Source: Candidatus Methanofastidiosia archaeon (lineage in GTDB: Archaea; Methanobacteriota_B; Thermococci; Methanofastidiosales; NM3). Taken from it: a stretch of 16,318 bases of DNA. Below the pieces are notes generated by a model. The model was not told where the DNA came from. It searched no databases and was given only the letters and a program-made list of their open reading frames with translations. The DNA lies in NCBI GenBank assembly GCA_020854925.1, contig JAHKLV010000173.1, positions 1-16,318 on the forward strand, in the 5' to 3' direction. Position 1 is the first letter of the stretch, and each line of letters begins with the position of its first letter. A program made the translations under genes and the position numbers. Below, in pieces: positions 7,110-14,365 of the stretch.

Positions 7110-8090
7110 TTACCTGCCTCCTGCTAGGTGGTATGCGATGTCGGCAAGGACATGGTGTGCAAGGTCGCGCGTGTCGCACTCTTCCTCACATATGGAATCC
7201 TCCCTCCTGAATAAGGCACGTGAGACGGTGGCGACGTATCGGGCACGGTCACCATCGGCAAGGGCCGGTTCGTCCCAGGATGCGAGGAGCGCCATGAGGG
7301 CGGCGCGCACCCGTGCATCGTCACGGGCGGCTGCATCGAGGTCTGCCCTGGTGATGCCGGAGGTGTCCTTGGAAAGAAAGTGTGCAACGGTGCCGGGGGC
7401 ACGCTCATCAAGGCGAGTGAGAAGCGGGCGGTCGGGGGGGTTGCCGTTTCTCAGTGAGAGGCATTCGTAGACGGCTTCTGAAACGGCGCGCCCCATGCGC
7501 TTCCCCACATCGGTGGCTGTCGAGGCGTAGCGGTATGGTTCGCCCGGCCCGGGGAAGGTGCAGGCCGCCACGGAATCGGTGGTCGTCCCGGTGGCTGGCG
7601 CCCCCGAATTCGTGCTCCTGATGTCAAGCATCCGGAACGCCCGCGACTTTGCTTCCGTAACGGTAATAAGGGCATTGGCAAGCGCAGCATCGGTCATGGG
7701 ATGGGCCACGACCACGATGATGTTCACGGTACCGGCGCCCCATACCGGCGCGTCTTCGCCGGGGGTGGCAGCGTTCGAGGCGCCAGCCGTTGCCACGACG
7801 AGGACATCCCCTTCTTCCCGCACCGCTGCCTGTGTCACATCGGCCGCCGTCATCATGCCCACACACGCCGAGGCGCCGCAGCGGGCTGCGGCTGCGCGGA
7901 TGTCGTGTGCGGGGTCATCGCTTTGGTATCCTGACGGCACCGTCATATTCAGAATGCAGCGCGTGCTGCACCTGCCCCCGTGCTCCACGGCCGAGGAGAG
8001 CACCTCGAGCGGGCGGTCGGATTGGACGGTGAGCACGCCGTTTTCTGCCGATACCCGGATTCCCTGCATGGCGATGTCCCATTCCTTCAT
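7110..8090 (-). CDS. cbiZ: Adenosylcobinamide amidohydrolase CbiZ
   Basis: CbiZ hydrolyses the amide bond joining the aminopropanol arm to the corrin ring, returning adenosylcobyric acid so that imported cobamides can be rebuilt with the cell's own lower ligand. The protein has 326 residues. CbiZ-like features include VPSGYQSDDPAHDIRAAAARCG, CVGMMTAADV, DVLVVATAGASNAATPG, the run GTVNIIVVVAHPMTDAALANALITVTEAKSRAF, and ATGTTTDSVA. The ATG at 8090 overlaps the cbiB stop as ATGA, favouring it over longer upstream starts that run through cbiB. CbiZ-like proteins are usually about 200-250 residues for the core; the last 90 or so residues here (from about KDTSGITRADLDAAA) form a helical extension that I cannot assign. 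cobY follows after one base. Confidence 0.9.
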   Translation of the reverse strand: MKEWDIAMQGIRVSAENGVLTVQSDRPLEVLSSAVEHGGRCSTRCILNMTVPSGYQSDDPAHDIRAAAARCGASACVGMMTAADVTQAAVREEGDVLVVATAGASNAATPGEDAPVWGAGTVNIIVVVAHPMTDAALANALITVTEAKSRAFRMLDIRSTNSGAPATGTTTDSVAACTFPGPGEPYRYASTATDVGKRMGRAVSEAVYECLSLRNGNPPDRPLLTRLDERAPGTVAHFLSKDTSGITRADLDAAARDDARVRAALMALLASWDEPALADGDRARYVATVSRALFRREDSICEEECDTRDLAHHVLADIAYHLAGGR

Positions 8091-9070
8091 GGCCACACCA
8101 TCCCGGGAGGAAGGGCGAGTGCGGCGGCGACCACGCAGCTCGCCACGACGTGAAGCGTAGCCGTCAGGGTGTAGAGCCGCCAGGCACGGCGTACATGGGC
8201 GGGCGAAAGCCGCTCTACGGCATCCCCCAGCGCATAGCATCCGGGTTTAGCGAGCCGTACGCCGAGAAGCCCGGCGTAAAGTGCCATGGTGTGGCCGGCA
8301 TTGGGGCTTTGGGTGGCAGACCGGTCGCGCCGCCAAACAGAGATGCCTCGGCGCACGTCCATCCGCAGCACGACCGCGGCGAGAAGCGTTTCGGCCACGG
8401 CGAGGCGTGCCGGCAGGTAGTTGAGCACATCGTCTAGGCGCGCTGCCGGCATGCCGAATCGGCGGTAGCGCTCGGTACGGTACCCGATGCGCGAGTCGGC
8501 GGTGTTTGCCGCCCGGTACCCGAGGCACCCGTACAGGCCGCCAAGCACCGCATAGAACAACGGCGCAATTACGCCGTCCACCACCGACTCCCCCACACAT
8601 TCCACCGTCGCGGAGAGCACCTCCTCCTCTGAGAGGTCTTCGGTAGGCCGTGAGACGATGTAGGAAACACGCCGGCGGGCGTTGCCGAGGTCTCCTTGTT
8701 CCACGAGCGTCCGCACGGCTCCTGCCTCACGCCCCATGGCGCGTATGGAAAACGAGGTCTTGAGCAGATACGCGGTGATGGCCCCGAACATGAGGGTGGC
8801 TGCGGTGCCCGTCCCTGCCAGGCGGTAGCCCGCACCGACAGCCAGTGCATACGCCCATGCCACCCCACAAAGCGCGAGCACGAGGGCGGCACCGCGCAGG
8901 GTGGCACCGCGCGAAGACGGGTCTGTGTTGAGACGCGCCTCAAGGAAGGAAAGAGCCGAGCCTAGGGCCATGACGGGGTGGATGCGCAACGGCCGCTCGC
9001 CGATGACCGCGTCATACGCAGCGGCGGCGGCGATGAGCAGGGGAAAGGTGGGTGCCAGGTCCATCAGCAT
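8087..9070 (-). CDS. cbiB: Adenosylcobinamide-phosphate synthase CbiB (CobD in the aerobic nomenclature)
   Basis: CbiB is a membrane enzyme that attaches (R)-1-amino-2-propanol phosphate to adenosylcobyric acid, giving adenosylcobinamide phosphate. The 327 residues contain several hydrophobic segments and CbiB family features: IGERPLRIHPVMALGSAL near the N-terminus, VSRPTEDLSEEEVLSATVECVGESVVDGVIAPLFYAVLGG in the middle, AANTADSRIGYRTERYRRFGMPAARLDDVLNYLPARL, and PNAGHTMALYAGLLGVRL. The length is normal. Two start codons are possible: ATG at 9070 (MLMDLAP) or ATG at 9064 (MDLAP), the second forming a TGATG with the cobD stop; GGGCGG lies just upstream of both. It overlaps cobD by up to 7 bp and cbiZ by 4 bp, so co-translation is likely. 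Its substrate arm comes from the CobD encoded just upstream. Confidence 0.95.
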   Translation of the reverse strand: MLMDLAPTFPLLIAAAAAYDAVIGERPLRIHPVMALGSALSFLEARLNTDPSSRGATLRGAALVLALCGVAWAYALAVGAGYRLAGTGTAATLMFGAITAYLLKTSFSIRAMGREAGAVRTLVEQGDLGNARRRVSYIVSRPTEDLSEEEVLSATVECVGESVVDGVIAPLFYAVLGGLYGCLGYRAANTADSRIGYRTERYRRFGMPAARLDDVLNYLPARLAVAETLLAAVVLRMDVRRGISVWRRDRSATQSPNAGHTMALYAGLLGVRLAKPGCYALGDAVERLSPAHVRRAWRLYTLTATLHVVASCVVAAALALPPGMVWP

Positions 9071-10158
9071 ACCGCCCGAAGCGCCGCGAGAAGCGTTTCA
9101 TTGTCGTGGCGGCCCCGTACCGCCAGGCGAATGCCGTGCGTATCCCCTCCCGCAAACGAGTGGCATCCCCTTACCAGCACACCCCTGTCGCGCATGCGCG
9201 CCACAAGCTCCGTCGATGAAAGCGTGTCGTGGGAAGCCATGAGGTACCATGCATGGGATGGGTGCACCGTGAGGTGGGGTACGGCAGAGCAGTGCTCGAA
9301 GAGCCAGTCCTTTTCCTGGGCGAGGAATCGCGCACTCGTGTGCATGAATGGCTCAAAGAGGGAAAGGGACTCCAGCACGGACCGGGAGAGGCTGTTCACG
9401 CTCCACGGCATCTGGTGGGAAGCCATGAGGGATACAGCATCGGGGGCGCCGATGCCATAACCTGCACGCAGGCCGGGAATGCCGAGGATTTTAGTCAGCG
9501 AGCGGCAGACCACCACGTTGGGGTGGCGCCCTACGTCATGGGCCACGGATGCCTCGGGATGCAGGTCGATAAAGGCCTCGTCCACGAGCACCATGATGCT
9601 GCGGTCCTCAAGCTCGCGTGCCAAGGCGCACACCTCGCGCCGCGAGGCGAGGTCGCCGGTGGGATTGTTGGGATTGCAGAGAAAAACAACGGTCGTGGTC
9701 GGGGTGACATGAGGCAGAAGGGCATTCGCAGGGCCCTCCGTGGCGACGGCTTCGTGGGGGACCCTGAGGGGGGACCCGCCATGCTGGCAGAGGAACCGCT
9801 CATACTCGCAGAAGGTGGGGGCCGTGACGATCCCCGCGTCACCCGGGCGCACGAACGCCGCGCAGAAGAGCGCGATAAGCTCGATGGCCCCGTTTACGGG
9901 TAGGGCGCACGCCGGGGCCGGTGCGCCGGCATGCCTGGCGATGGCCGCACGTGCCGCACCGTACGAAGAGTCGGGATACGCCAGGAGCGTGCCGGGGTCA
10001 TCAAGGGCACCGCGGAGCACGGTCATAAGCTCGGGGCAGGGGGCCAGGGGATTGACATTTGCCGACGCGTCGAGAAACGCACCGGAGTCCGTCTCCTTCC
10101 TGCCCCCGTGGGCGCACGGCCGGTGTGCCGTGCGGCGGGCATGGCGTTCAAAGTCCAT
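9064..10158 (-). CDS. cobD: L-threonine-O-3-phosphate decarboxylase CobD (PLP enzyme)
   Basis: CobD decarboxylates L-threonine phosphate to (R)-1-amino-2-propanol phosphate, the linker that CbiB then uses. The 364 residues have the class I/II aminotransferase fold: LDASANVNPLAPCPE near the N-terminus, LAYPDSSYGAARAAIARHAG, CNPNNPTGDL (binding-site Asn), VLVDEAFIDLHPE (Asp contacting the pyridine ring) and SLTKILGIPGLRAGYGIG with the PLP-binding Lys. Histidinol-phosphate aminotransferase is the closest alternative, but the direct overlap with cbiB and cobQ genes decides for CobD. The ATG at 10158 has GGGAGGGGATCC directly before it and overlaps the preceding gene by 11 bp. No extra C-terminal domain is present. 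No threonine kinase of the PduX or BluE type is seen nearby. Confidence 0.92.
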   Translation of the reverse strand: MDFERHARRTAHRPCAHGGRKETDSGAFLDASANVNPLAPCPELMTVLRGALDDPGTLLAYPDSSYGAARAAIARHAGAPAPACALPVNGAIELIALFCAAFVRPGDAGIVTAPTFCEYERFLCQHGGSPLRVPHEAVATEGPANALLPHVTPTTTVVFLCNPNNPTGDLASRREVCALARELEDRSIMVLVDEAFIDLHPEASVAHDVGRHPNVVVCRSLTKILGIPGLRAGYGIGAPDAVSLMASHQMPWSVNSLSRSVLESLSLFEPFMHTSARFLAQEKDWLFEHCSAVPHLTVHPSHAWYLMASHDTLSSTELVARMRDRGVLVRGCHSFAGGDTHGIRLAVRGRHDNETLLAALRAVC

Positions 10159-11002
10159 GGATCCCCTCCCCCAGGATGCGCTCTATCGTTCCAAGGTCAA
10201 GCGACGCGCGCACCACCTCAAGAAATCGGTCAAGATTTGAGATCCATACGGCGCGCATGTCGTCGTTGCCCCCACTGGGCACGTCCGTATTCCGGAGCGA
10301 GCAGCTGTCCTCGGCGGGAAAGCGGAGCGGCACATAGGGGACGACACCCAGGCAGGGGCATCCCATGCGCCTCGAAAGTTCATCGATGCCGGGGCCAAGC
10401 ACCGACGGGTCGCCCCTGAATCGATTGATGATATATCCCTTGACGAGGGCGCGGTCCTCCTGTGCGAGAAGTGCCCACGTGCCGTAGATGCCGGCAAAGA
10501 CGCCGCCAGCATCAATGTCTCCCACGAGGAGGACGGGGGCGCCCGCCATACGGGCGGTGCGCATGTTTGCTAGGTCACGGTCCCGTAGATTCGGTTCTGC
10601 CGGCGACCCTGAGCCTTCGCAGATGACGATGTCAGTCATGGCGGCGACCTTTCGGTAGCAGGCAGCGGCCCGTTCCATGAGGTCCTCGCGCATGCCCTCG
10701 TGTTCGGGCATATCCACCGGTCTGCCGCACACCACGTACTGGCACCTGCCGGGCGCGTGCGGCTTGATGAGGATGGGATTCATACATGCCGCTGGCTCGA
10801 TACCTGCGGCCCATGCCTGGAATGCCTGCGAGATGCCTATCTCTTTGCCGTCGGCGGTGCTGTAGGCGTTGAGCGAGATGTTGAGTGTCTTGAAGGGCGC
10901 CACCCGGTACCCCTTTTGTGAGAAATGGCGGCACAGCGCAGCCGAAAGGAGCGTCTTTCCGGCATCCGAGGTCGCCCCCGCCACCATGAGTGCCTTAACC
11001 AT
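10148..11002 (-). CDS. CobQ-like ATPase without amidotransferase domain (function uncertain)
   Basis: The 284 residues match the N-terminal ATP-dependent synthetase half of cobyric acid synthase. They have a P-loop GATSDAGKT, PFKTLNISLNAYSTADGKEIG, MNPILIKPHAPGRCQYVVCGRP, DIVICEGSGSPAEPNLRDRDLANM and GYIINRFRGDPSVLGPGIDELSRR. The protein stops where CobQ would continue into the glutamine amidotransferase domain. The preceding gene is a full-length CobQ, so this is a paralogue from duplication and loss of the C-terminal half, or a distinct DTBS-family ATPase. It might assist CobQ, act on another cobamide intermediate, or do something else; the sequence does not decide. The ATG at 11002 overlaps the cobQ stop by 8 bp inside a hairpin, and its own end overlaps cobD by 11 bp. 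The frame runs open to 11212, but that part is shadow sequence. Confidence 0.85.
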   Translation of the reverse strand: MVKALMVAGATSDAGKTLLSAALCRHFSQKGYRVAPFKTLNISLNAYSTADGKEIGISQAFQAWAAGIEPAACMNPILIKPHAPGRCQYVVCGRPVDMPEHEGMREDLMERAAACYRKVAAMTDIVICEGSGSPAEPNLRDRDLANMRTARMAGAPVLLVGDIDAGGVFAGIYGTWALLAQEDRALVKGYIINRFRGDPSVLGPGIDELSRRMGCPCLGVVPYVPLRFPAEDSCSLRNTDVPSGGNDDMRAVWISNLDRFLEVVRASLDLGTIERILGEGIHGL

Positions 11003-12821
11003 GGGGGTACGCCACCCCCATGATGGCGCACAGCGCCTCCATGTCGACTGCCTCGCGCACGGCTGCCGCGAGCCGGTCGAGCTCTGCGTCCGTCCGCTCA
11101 TCGACCGAAGCGACCGCGTCCCCCTGGGGGCGATGTGCCCCGCGGGAGGCCCGCGAGAGGAGGTAGCGCCGGAAGGGGGGCACGTCGAAGATGCCGTGCA
11201 TGTATGTTCCATAGACGCCGGTCGCTTCGTTTGCCACGCCTTCAGGGACCTGCGTATCCCCCTCGTGGAGGAAGCACAGCGGAGGAAGGCGTGAGCGGTC
11301 TGTCTGTCCCATGTGAATCATGTACCCCCTGACGCGGCCCCCTTCGCCTACGGCAAGGGTCCCTTCCACCTGGCGCGTCTCCTTTTCGTACGCGTCAAAG
11401 GCCGTTTCCACCGGGATGAGGCCCAGTCCCTCACGTATGCAGGGCTCGTCAGACTCCACACAGGCGGTGTCTCTGATGAGGGTCCCCAGCATCTGGTACC
11501 CGCCGCAGATGCCGACGATGGGCACGTGTCCCTTTCGTGCCATGATGGCTGCGTCAAGCCCCCGCTCCCGCAGCCAGGCGAGGTCACCCAGGGTGTGCTT
11601 CGTGCCCGGTATGATGATGATGTCCGCGTCCGCCACGCCTTCAGGCGTATCGAGGTACCGGACGCAGACCCCCTCCTCAAGGGAAAAGGCGTCAAAGTCG
11701 GTGAAGTTCGCGATACGGGGAAGGCGTATGACGCCGACGGTGCAGGTGCCTGTTCCTGGCGTCCCCTGCAGGGACTGAGAGTCTTCCGACGGGAGCGAAA
11801 GCTCGAGATGGGGTACGACTCCGAGAACGGGGACGCCGGTGCGCTCCTCAAGTTCCTCGATGCCCGAGCCAAGGACCGAGGCGTCGCCGTGCATGTTGTT
11901 GAGGATGATGCCCCGCACCATGGACCGGCGGTGAGGGGGCAATAGCTCGAGGGTGCCAAGCACATAGGCAAACGCCCCGCCGCGCTCCATGGTCGCCACC
12001 AGGACGCACGGCGCCCCGGCATCCTCAGCCGGGGCCATATTGGCGATGTCGCCCTCCCCGAGGTTTATCTCTGCCGGGCTTCCCGCTCCCTCCATGATGA
12101 CGATGTCGTTTCGGCGCATGAGCGAGGACACGGCGGCCGACACGATGGCGCGTCCTGTGGAAGGGACGAAGTCGCCATAGTAGGTGGGCACGTCCATGTC
12201 GCGATACGGGCGTCCGTAGAGCACCACTTGTGAGACATCATCCCGCTTCGGCTTGAGGAGGATGGGGTTCATGGATCCGTCCGGCTCGCGCCGGGCGGCC
12301 CTGGCCTGGAGCTCCTGGATGCGTGCTATCTCCTCGCCGTCGGGCGTGACACAGGCGTTGAGCGACATGTTCTGGGCCTTAAAGGGGCTCACGAGGTATC
12401 CCTCGTCGCTGAAGATGCGGCACAAGGCCGCTGCCATGAGCGACTTGCCAGCTCCTGACATGGTCCCCAGCACCATGAGCGCACGGGCGCGAACGGCGTG
12501 CCGGCACTCCGCCTCCTCCTTGCAAGCGGCGAGCTCCTCGTCGGTCGCGTGGTGCATGTCCTTTCCCGCAAGGAGGCGGCATACCGTCTTGGCCACGTCG
12601 TGGCGGTGTATCCAGAAGCAGTCCTTGCAGCTCCAGACGGGCGTCCCGTCCCGTGAGGGGACCAGGCTGCCGAGGCGCGTATCCCCGCAGGGGTAGAACG
12701 GGCAGAAGCAGTGGGTGCAGTTCTGCCCCTTGAAGTGGCACGGATAATAGGGGCATGCCGTGTTGCTCCCCCTGTCCCCCCTCTCGAGCTGGCGTTCCAC
12801 CCTTTCGGCATACGGACGCAT
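10995..12821 (-). CDS. cobQ: Cobyric acid synthase CobQ/CbiP with N-terminal Cys-rich domain
   Basis: CobQ amidates adenosylcobyrinic acid a,c-diamide at carboxylates b, d, e and g to give adenosylcobyric acid, using glutamine and ATP. The 608 residues have three parts. Residues 20-85 are Cys-rich (Cys 23, 28, 35, 38, 40, 45, 65, 68, with CPYYPC and CPFYPCGDTRLGSL), resembling the putative metal-binding Cys-rich small domain (PF04071). Residues about 112-345 are the ATP-dependent domain with P-loop GTMSGAGKS (119-127) and PFKAQNMSLNA. Residues about 360-560 are the glutamine amidotransferase with nucleophile Cys439 (GICGGYQM) and His542 (GTYMHGIFD). The ATG at 12821 is preceded by AGAGGAA; upstream in-frame ATGs lie at or before the predicted transcription start. 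CobQ is usually about 480-500 residues, so the excess is the Cys-rich domain. It is first in the six-gene cob operon. Confidence 0.95.
   Translation of the reverse strand: MRPYAERVERQLERGDRGSNTACPYYPCHFKGQNCTHCFCPFYPCGDTRLGSLVPSRDGTPVWSCKDCFWIHRHDVAKTVCRLLAGKDMHHATDEELAACKEEAECRHAVRARALMVLGTMSGAGKSLMAAALCRIFSDEGYLVSPFKAQNMSLNACVTPDGEEIARIQELQARAARREPDGSMNPILLKPKRDDVSQVVLYGRPYRDMDVPTYYGDFVPSTGRAIVSAAVSSLMRRNDIVIMEGAGSPAEINLGEGDIANMAPAEDAGAPCVLVATMERGGAFAYVLGTLELLPPHRRSMVRGIILNNMHGDASVLGSGIEELEERTGVPVLGVVPHLELSLPSEDSQSLQGTPGTGTCTVGVIRLPRIANFTDFDAFSLEEGVCVRYLDTPEGVADADIIIIPGTKHTLGDLAWLRERGLDAAIMARKGHVPIVGICGGYQMLGTLIRDTACVESDEPCIREGLGLIPVETAFDAYEKETRQVEGTLAVGEGGRVRGYMIHMGQTDRSRLPPLCFLHEGDTQVPEGVANEATGVYGTYMHGIFDVPPFRRYLLSRASRGAHRPQGDAVASVDERTDAELDRLAAAVREAVDMEALCAIMGVAYPHG
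11000..11022 (-). promoter_or_regulatory. Perfect hairpin hiding the start of the short CobQ-like gene
   Basis: The - strand reads CATGGGGGT, five bases, then ACCCCCATG: nine perfect base pairs with a five-nucleotide loop. The 5' arm contains the G-rich presumptive ribosome-binding site and the 3' arm contains the start codon at 11002. It lies within the last codons of cobQ, so a ribosome finishing cobQ would open it. This suggests strict translational coupling. Confidence 0.55.
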
Positions 12822-12833
12822 GAAAATTCCTCT

Positions 12834-12852
12834 GGATATACTATCCATCCAT
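12834..12852 (-). promoter_or_regulatory. Degenerate copy of the B12 operator at the cobQ promoter
   Basis: The - strand carries the full half-site ATGGATGGAT followed by AGTATATCC; GGATA, GTA, TATCC forms a shorter palindrome. Read on the + strand it matches the btuF site at 14 of 19 positions, with the ATCCATCCAT half intact. It is therefore inverted relative to the other two and sits at or just after the predicted transcription start rather than between TATA box and start. Confidence 0.55.
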
Positions 12853-12865
12853 TCCTCGTATCGGC

Positions 12866-12874
12866 CTATATATA
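12866..12874 (-). promoter_or_regulatory. TATA box of the cobQ-cobY operon
   Basis: The - strand reads TATATATAG in the 76-bp gap between cbiA and cobQ, preceded by an A-rich CAAAATG that could serve as the upstream TFB element. Transcription should start near 12845, leaving a leader of about 24 bases with the AGAGGAA ribosome-binding site and the ATG at 12821. Confidence 0.7.
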
Positions 12875-12897
12875 CATTTTGCCAGGGACGGCGTCGG

Positions 12898-14256
12898 TCA
12901 GCGCCTGGCGTGCGCGGCACATGCTTCGACGAATCGTTCCGCCATGGCAGGGAGCGCTCCGAAGTGGATATGGAGGTAGGAGGCGACCGTCTCGTGGGAG
13001 ACGAAGCCGTCATAGCCCCCTGCGATCCCGTGTCCCCTCCGGTGGTAGTAGGCATAGTCCTCTTCGGTCGACTCCGTGATGCGGGAGTAGTGGAACTCGT
13101 GGCCGCGCACCCCTGTTCCGCGGCGTGCAAGCGGCGTGTCCCTGATGCAGGTGGTCTCGACGTACCCAAGGGCCTGGAGCGACCGTGTCATCTCCACGGT
13201 CGCGTCAAACACCCCTGCCATGCGGTGCTTCGTGCCATCAAAGTCTCGGACGTTCCTGCTGAGGTACATGAGGCCCCCACATTCCGCGAGGACGGGCATG
13301 CCATCGCTGCAGGCGCGCCTGACAGCCGATATCACCTGCCTGTTGGCGGCGAGGCGTGCGGCATGAAGCTCGGGGAATCCTCCCCCGAAGTAGGCGCCGT
13401 CCACGTCGGGGAAGGTTCCCTCAAGGGGCGAGAAAGGGACAAGCGTGGCACCCTGTGCCCGGAGCATGTCAAGATTGTCTGCATAGTAAAAGTTAAACGC
13501 ACTGTCGGTGGCAACGCCGATACGCGCCATGCGCTCTCCGTCAGCGTGGGCGAGGGGGGTGGGTTGTCCTACGAAGTCGGCCGCTCCCTCGGCAATCGCT
13601 ATAAGCGCATCGAGGTCGATATTGGCCTCAACGAGCTGTGCCATACGGGCATACCGCCCCGTATCCGGGTCCTCTGCGGCAGGTACGAGCCCCAAGTGCC
13701 TGCTTGAAAGGCCGATATCCTGTTCTCGCGGCAGCCCTCCCAGGCACCGCACGCCGCGCAGCGACGCGGCAAGCATGGAAAGGTGCGTCGCGCTTCCCAC
13801 GTTGTTGAAGATAACGCCGGCAAGGCGAATGTCCGGGTCGTACGTCGCGAATCCCAGGGCGACGGCACCGGCGCTGCGGGCGCTTCCGCCCGCGTCGATG
13901 ACGAGGATGACGGGAGCGTCAAGCATTTTTGCCAGATGCGCCGTGCTCCCCTCCTCGTGTATGCCATCCACGCCATCGTAAAGCCCCATGACCCCCTCGA
14001 TGACCGAGATGTCGGCGTTTGCCGCGGCCGTGCAGAAGAGCTGGCGTACCGCGCCGGGAAACATCCACGTATCCAGATTGCGCGAGGGGCGCCCCGTCGC
14101 TTGAACATGGTGCATGGGGTCAAGGTAATCGGGCCCCGTCTTGAACGGTTGCGTGTGTATGCCGCGGTCTTCTAATGCCTTAAGGATGCCGAGCGTTACC
14201 GTGGATTTGCCGGCACCGCTTCGTTCGCCGGCGATAACGATACGTGGAAGATGCAT
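12898..14256 (-). CDS. cbiA: Cobyrinic acid a,c-diamide synthase CbiA (or the CfbB paralogue)
   Basis: CbiA uses glutamine and ATP to amidate the a and c carboxylates of the corrin ring, the step before CobQ. The 452 residues contain the N-terminal P-loop ERSGAGKST (11-19), the substrate-binding run PFKTGPDYLDPMHH (37-50), RNLDTW, VIEGVMGLYDG, then the C-terminal glutamine amidotransferase domain with YFGGGFPELHA and nucleophile Cys326 (AECGGLMYLS), and a late HIHFGALP. The length is typical. Methanogens also have CfbB, a paralogue acting on Ni-sirohydrochlorin in F430 synthesis, which cannot be fully excluded; the operator shared with cobQ and btuF favours the B12 role. The ATG at 14256 falls at the predicted transcription start, so the mRNA may be leaderless; an ATG at 14271 would lie upstream of that. 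It is a single-gene unit, since cobQ has its own promoter. Confidence 0.9.
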   Translation of the reverse strand: MHLPRIVIAGERSGAGKSTVTLGILKALEDRGIHTQPFKTGPDYLDPMHHVQATGRPSRNLDTWMFPGAVRQLFCTAAANADISVIEGVMGLYDGVDGIHEEGSTAHLAKMLDAPVILVIDAGGSARSAGAVALGFATYDPDIRLAGVIFNNVGSATHLSMLAASLRGVRCLGGLPREQDIGLSSRHLGLVPAAEDPDTGRYARMAQLVEANIDLDALIAIAEGAADFVGQPTPLAHADGERMARIGVATDSAFNFYYADNLDMLRAQGATLVPFSPLEGTFPDVDGAYFGGGFPELHAARLAANRQVISAVRRACSDGMPVLAECGGLMYLSRNVRDFDGTKHRMAGVFDATVEMTRSLQALGYVETTCIRDTPLARRGTGVRGHEFHYSRITESTEEDYAYYHRRGHGIAGGYDGFVSHETVASYLHIHFGALPAMAERFVEACAAHARR

Positions 14257-14275
14257 GGATGGATTCTCCATCTAT
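14255..14275 (-). promoter_or_regulatory. Operator-like 21-bp palindrome at the cbiA promoter
   Basis: This is identical to the btuF site at 20 of 21 positions: on the - strand, arm ATAGATGGAG, one A, arm ATCCATCCAT. It starts immediately after the TATA box and ends on the start codon of cbiA, so a bound protein would cover the transcription start. Confidence 0.75.
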
Positions 14276-14283
14276 CTTTATAG
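14276..14283 (-). promoter_or_regulatory. TATA box of cbiA
   Basis: The - strand reads CTATAAAG centred about 24 bases before the cbiA ATG at 14256, so transcription should begin at or within a base or two of the start codon. It is divergent from the 5S rRNA promoter about 60 bp away. Confidence 0.6.
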
Positions 14284-14337
14284 TTGTTTCGTTAGGTGTG
14301 CATCATGTAGGGTGGACGCGGACGAAATAATAGAAAA

Positions 14338-14346
14338 GTTTATAAA
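14338..14346 (+). promoter_or_regulatory. TATA box of the first 5S rRNA gene
   Basis: GTTTATAAA, preceded by a purine-rich AGAAAA, is centred about 24 bases before the predicted 5S rRNA 5' end at 14366. That is the standard archaeal spacing and shows this 5S gene has its own promoter. Confidence 0.7.
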
Positions 14347-14365
14347 GCGATAGAGGAATCTCGGT

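Noticed and set aside
12822..13169. Long N-terminal extension of the CobQ frame
   Set aside because: The frame runs into cbiA antisense to no known domain. The TATA box, ribosome-binding site and CobQ Cys-rich domain all support the ATG at 12821.
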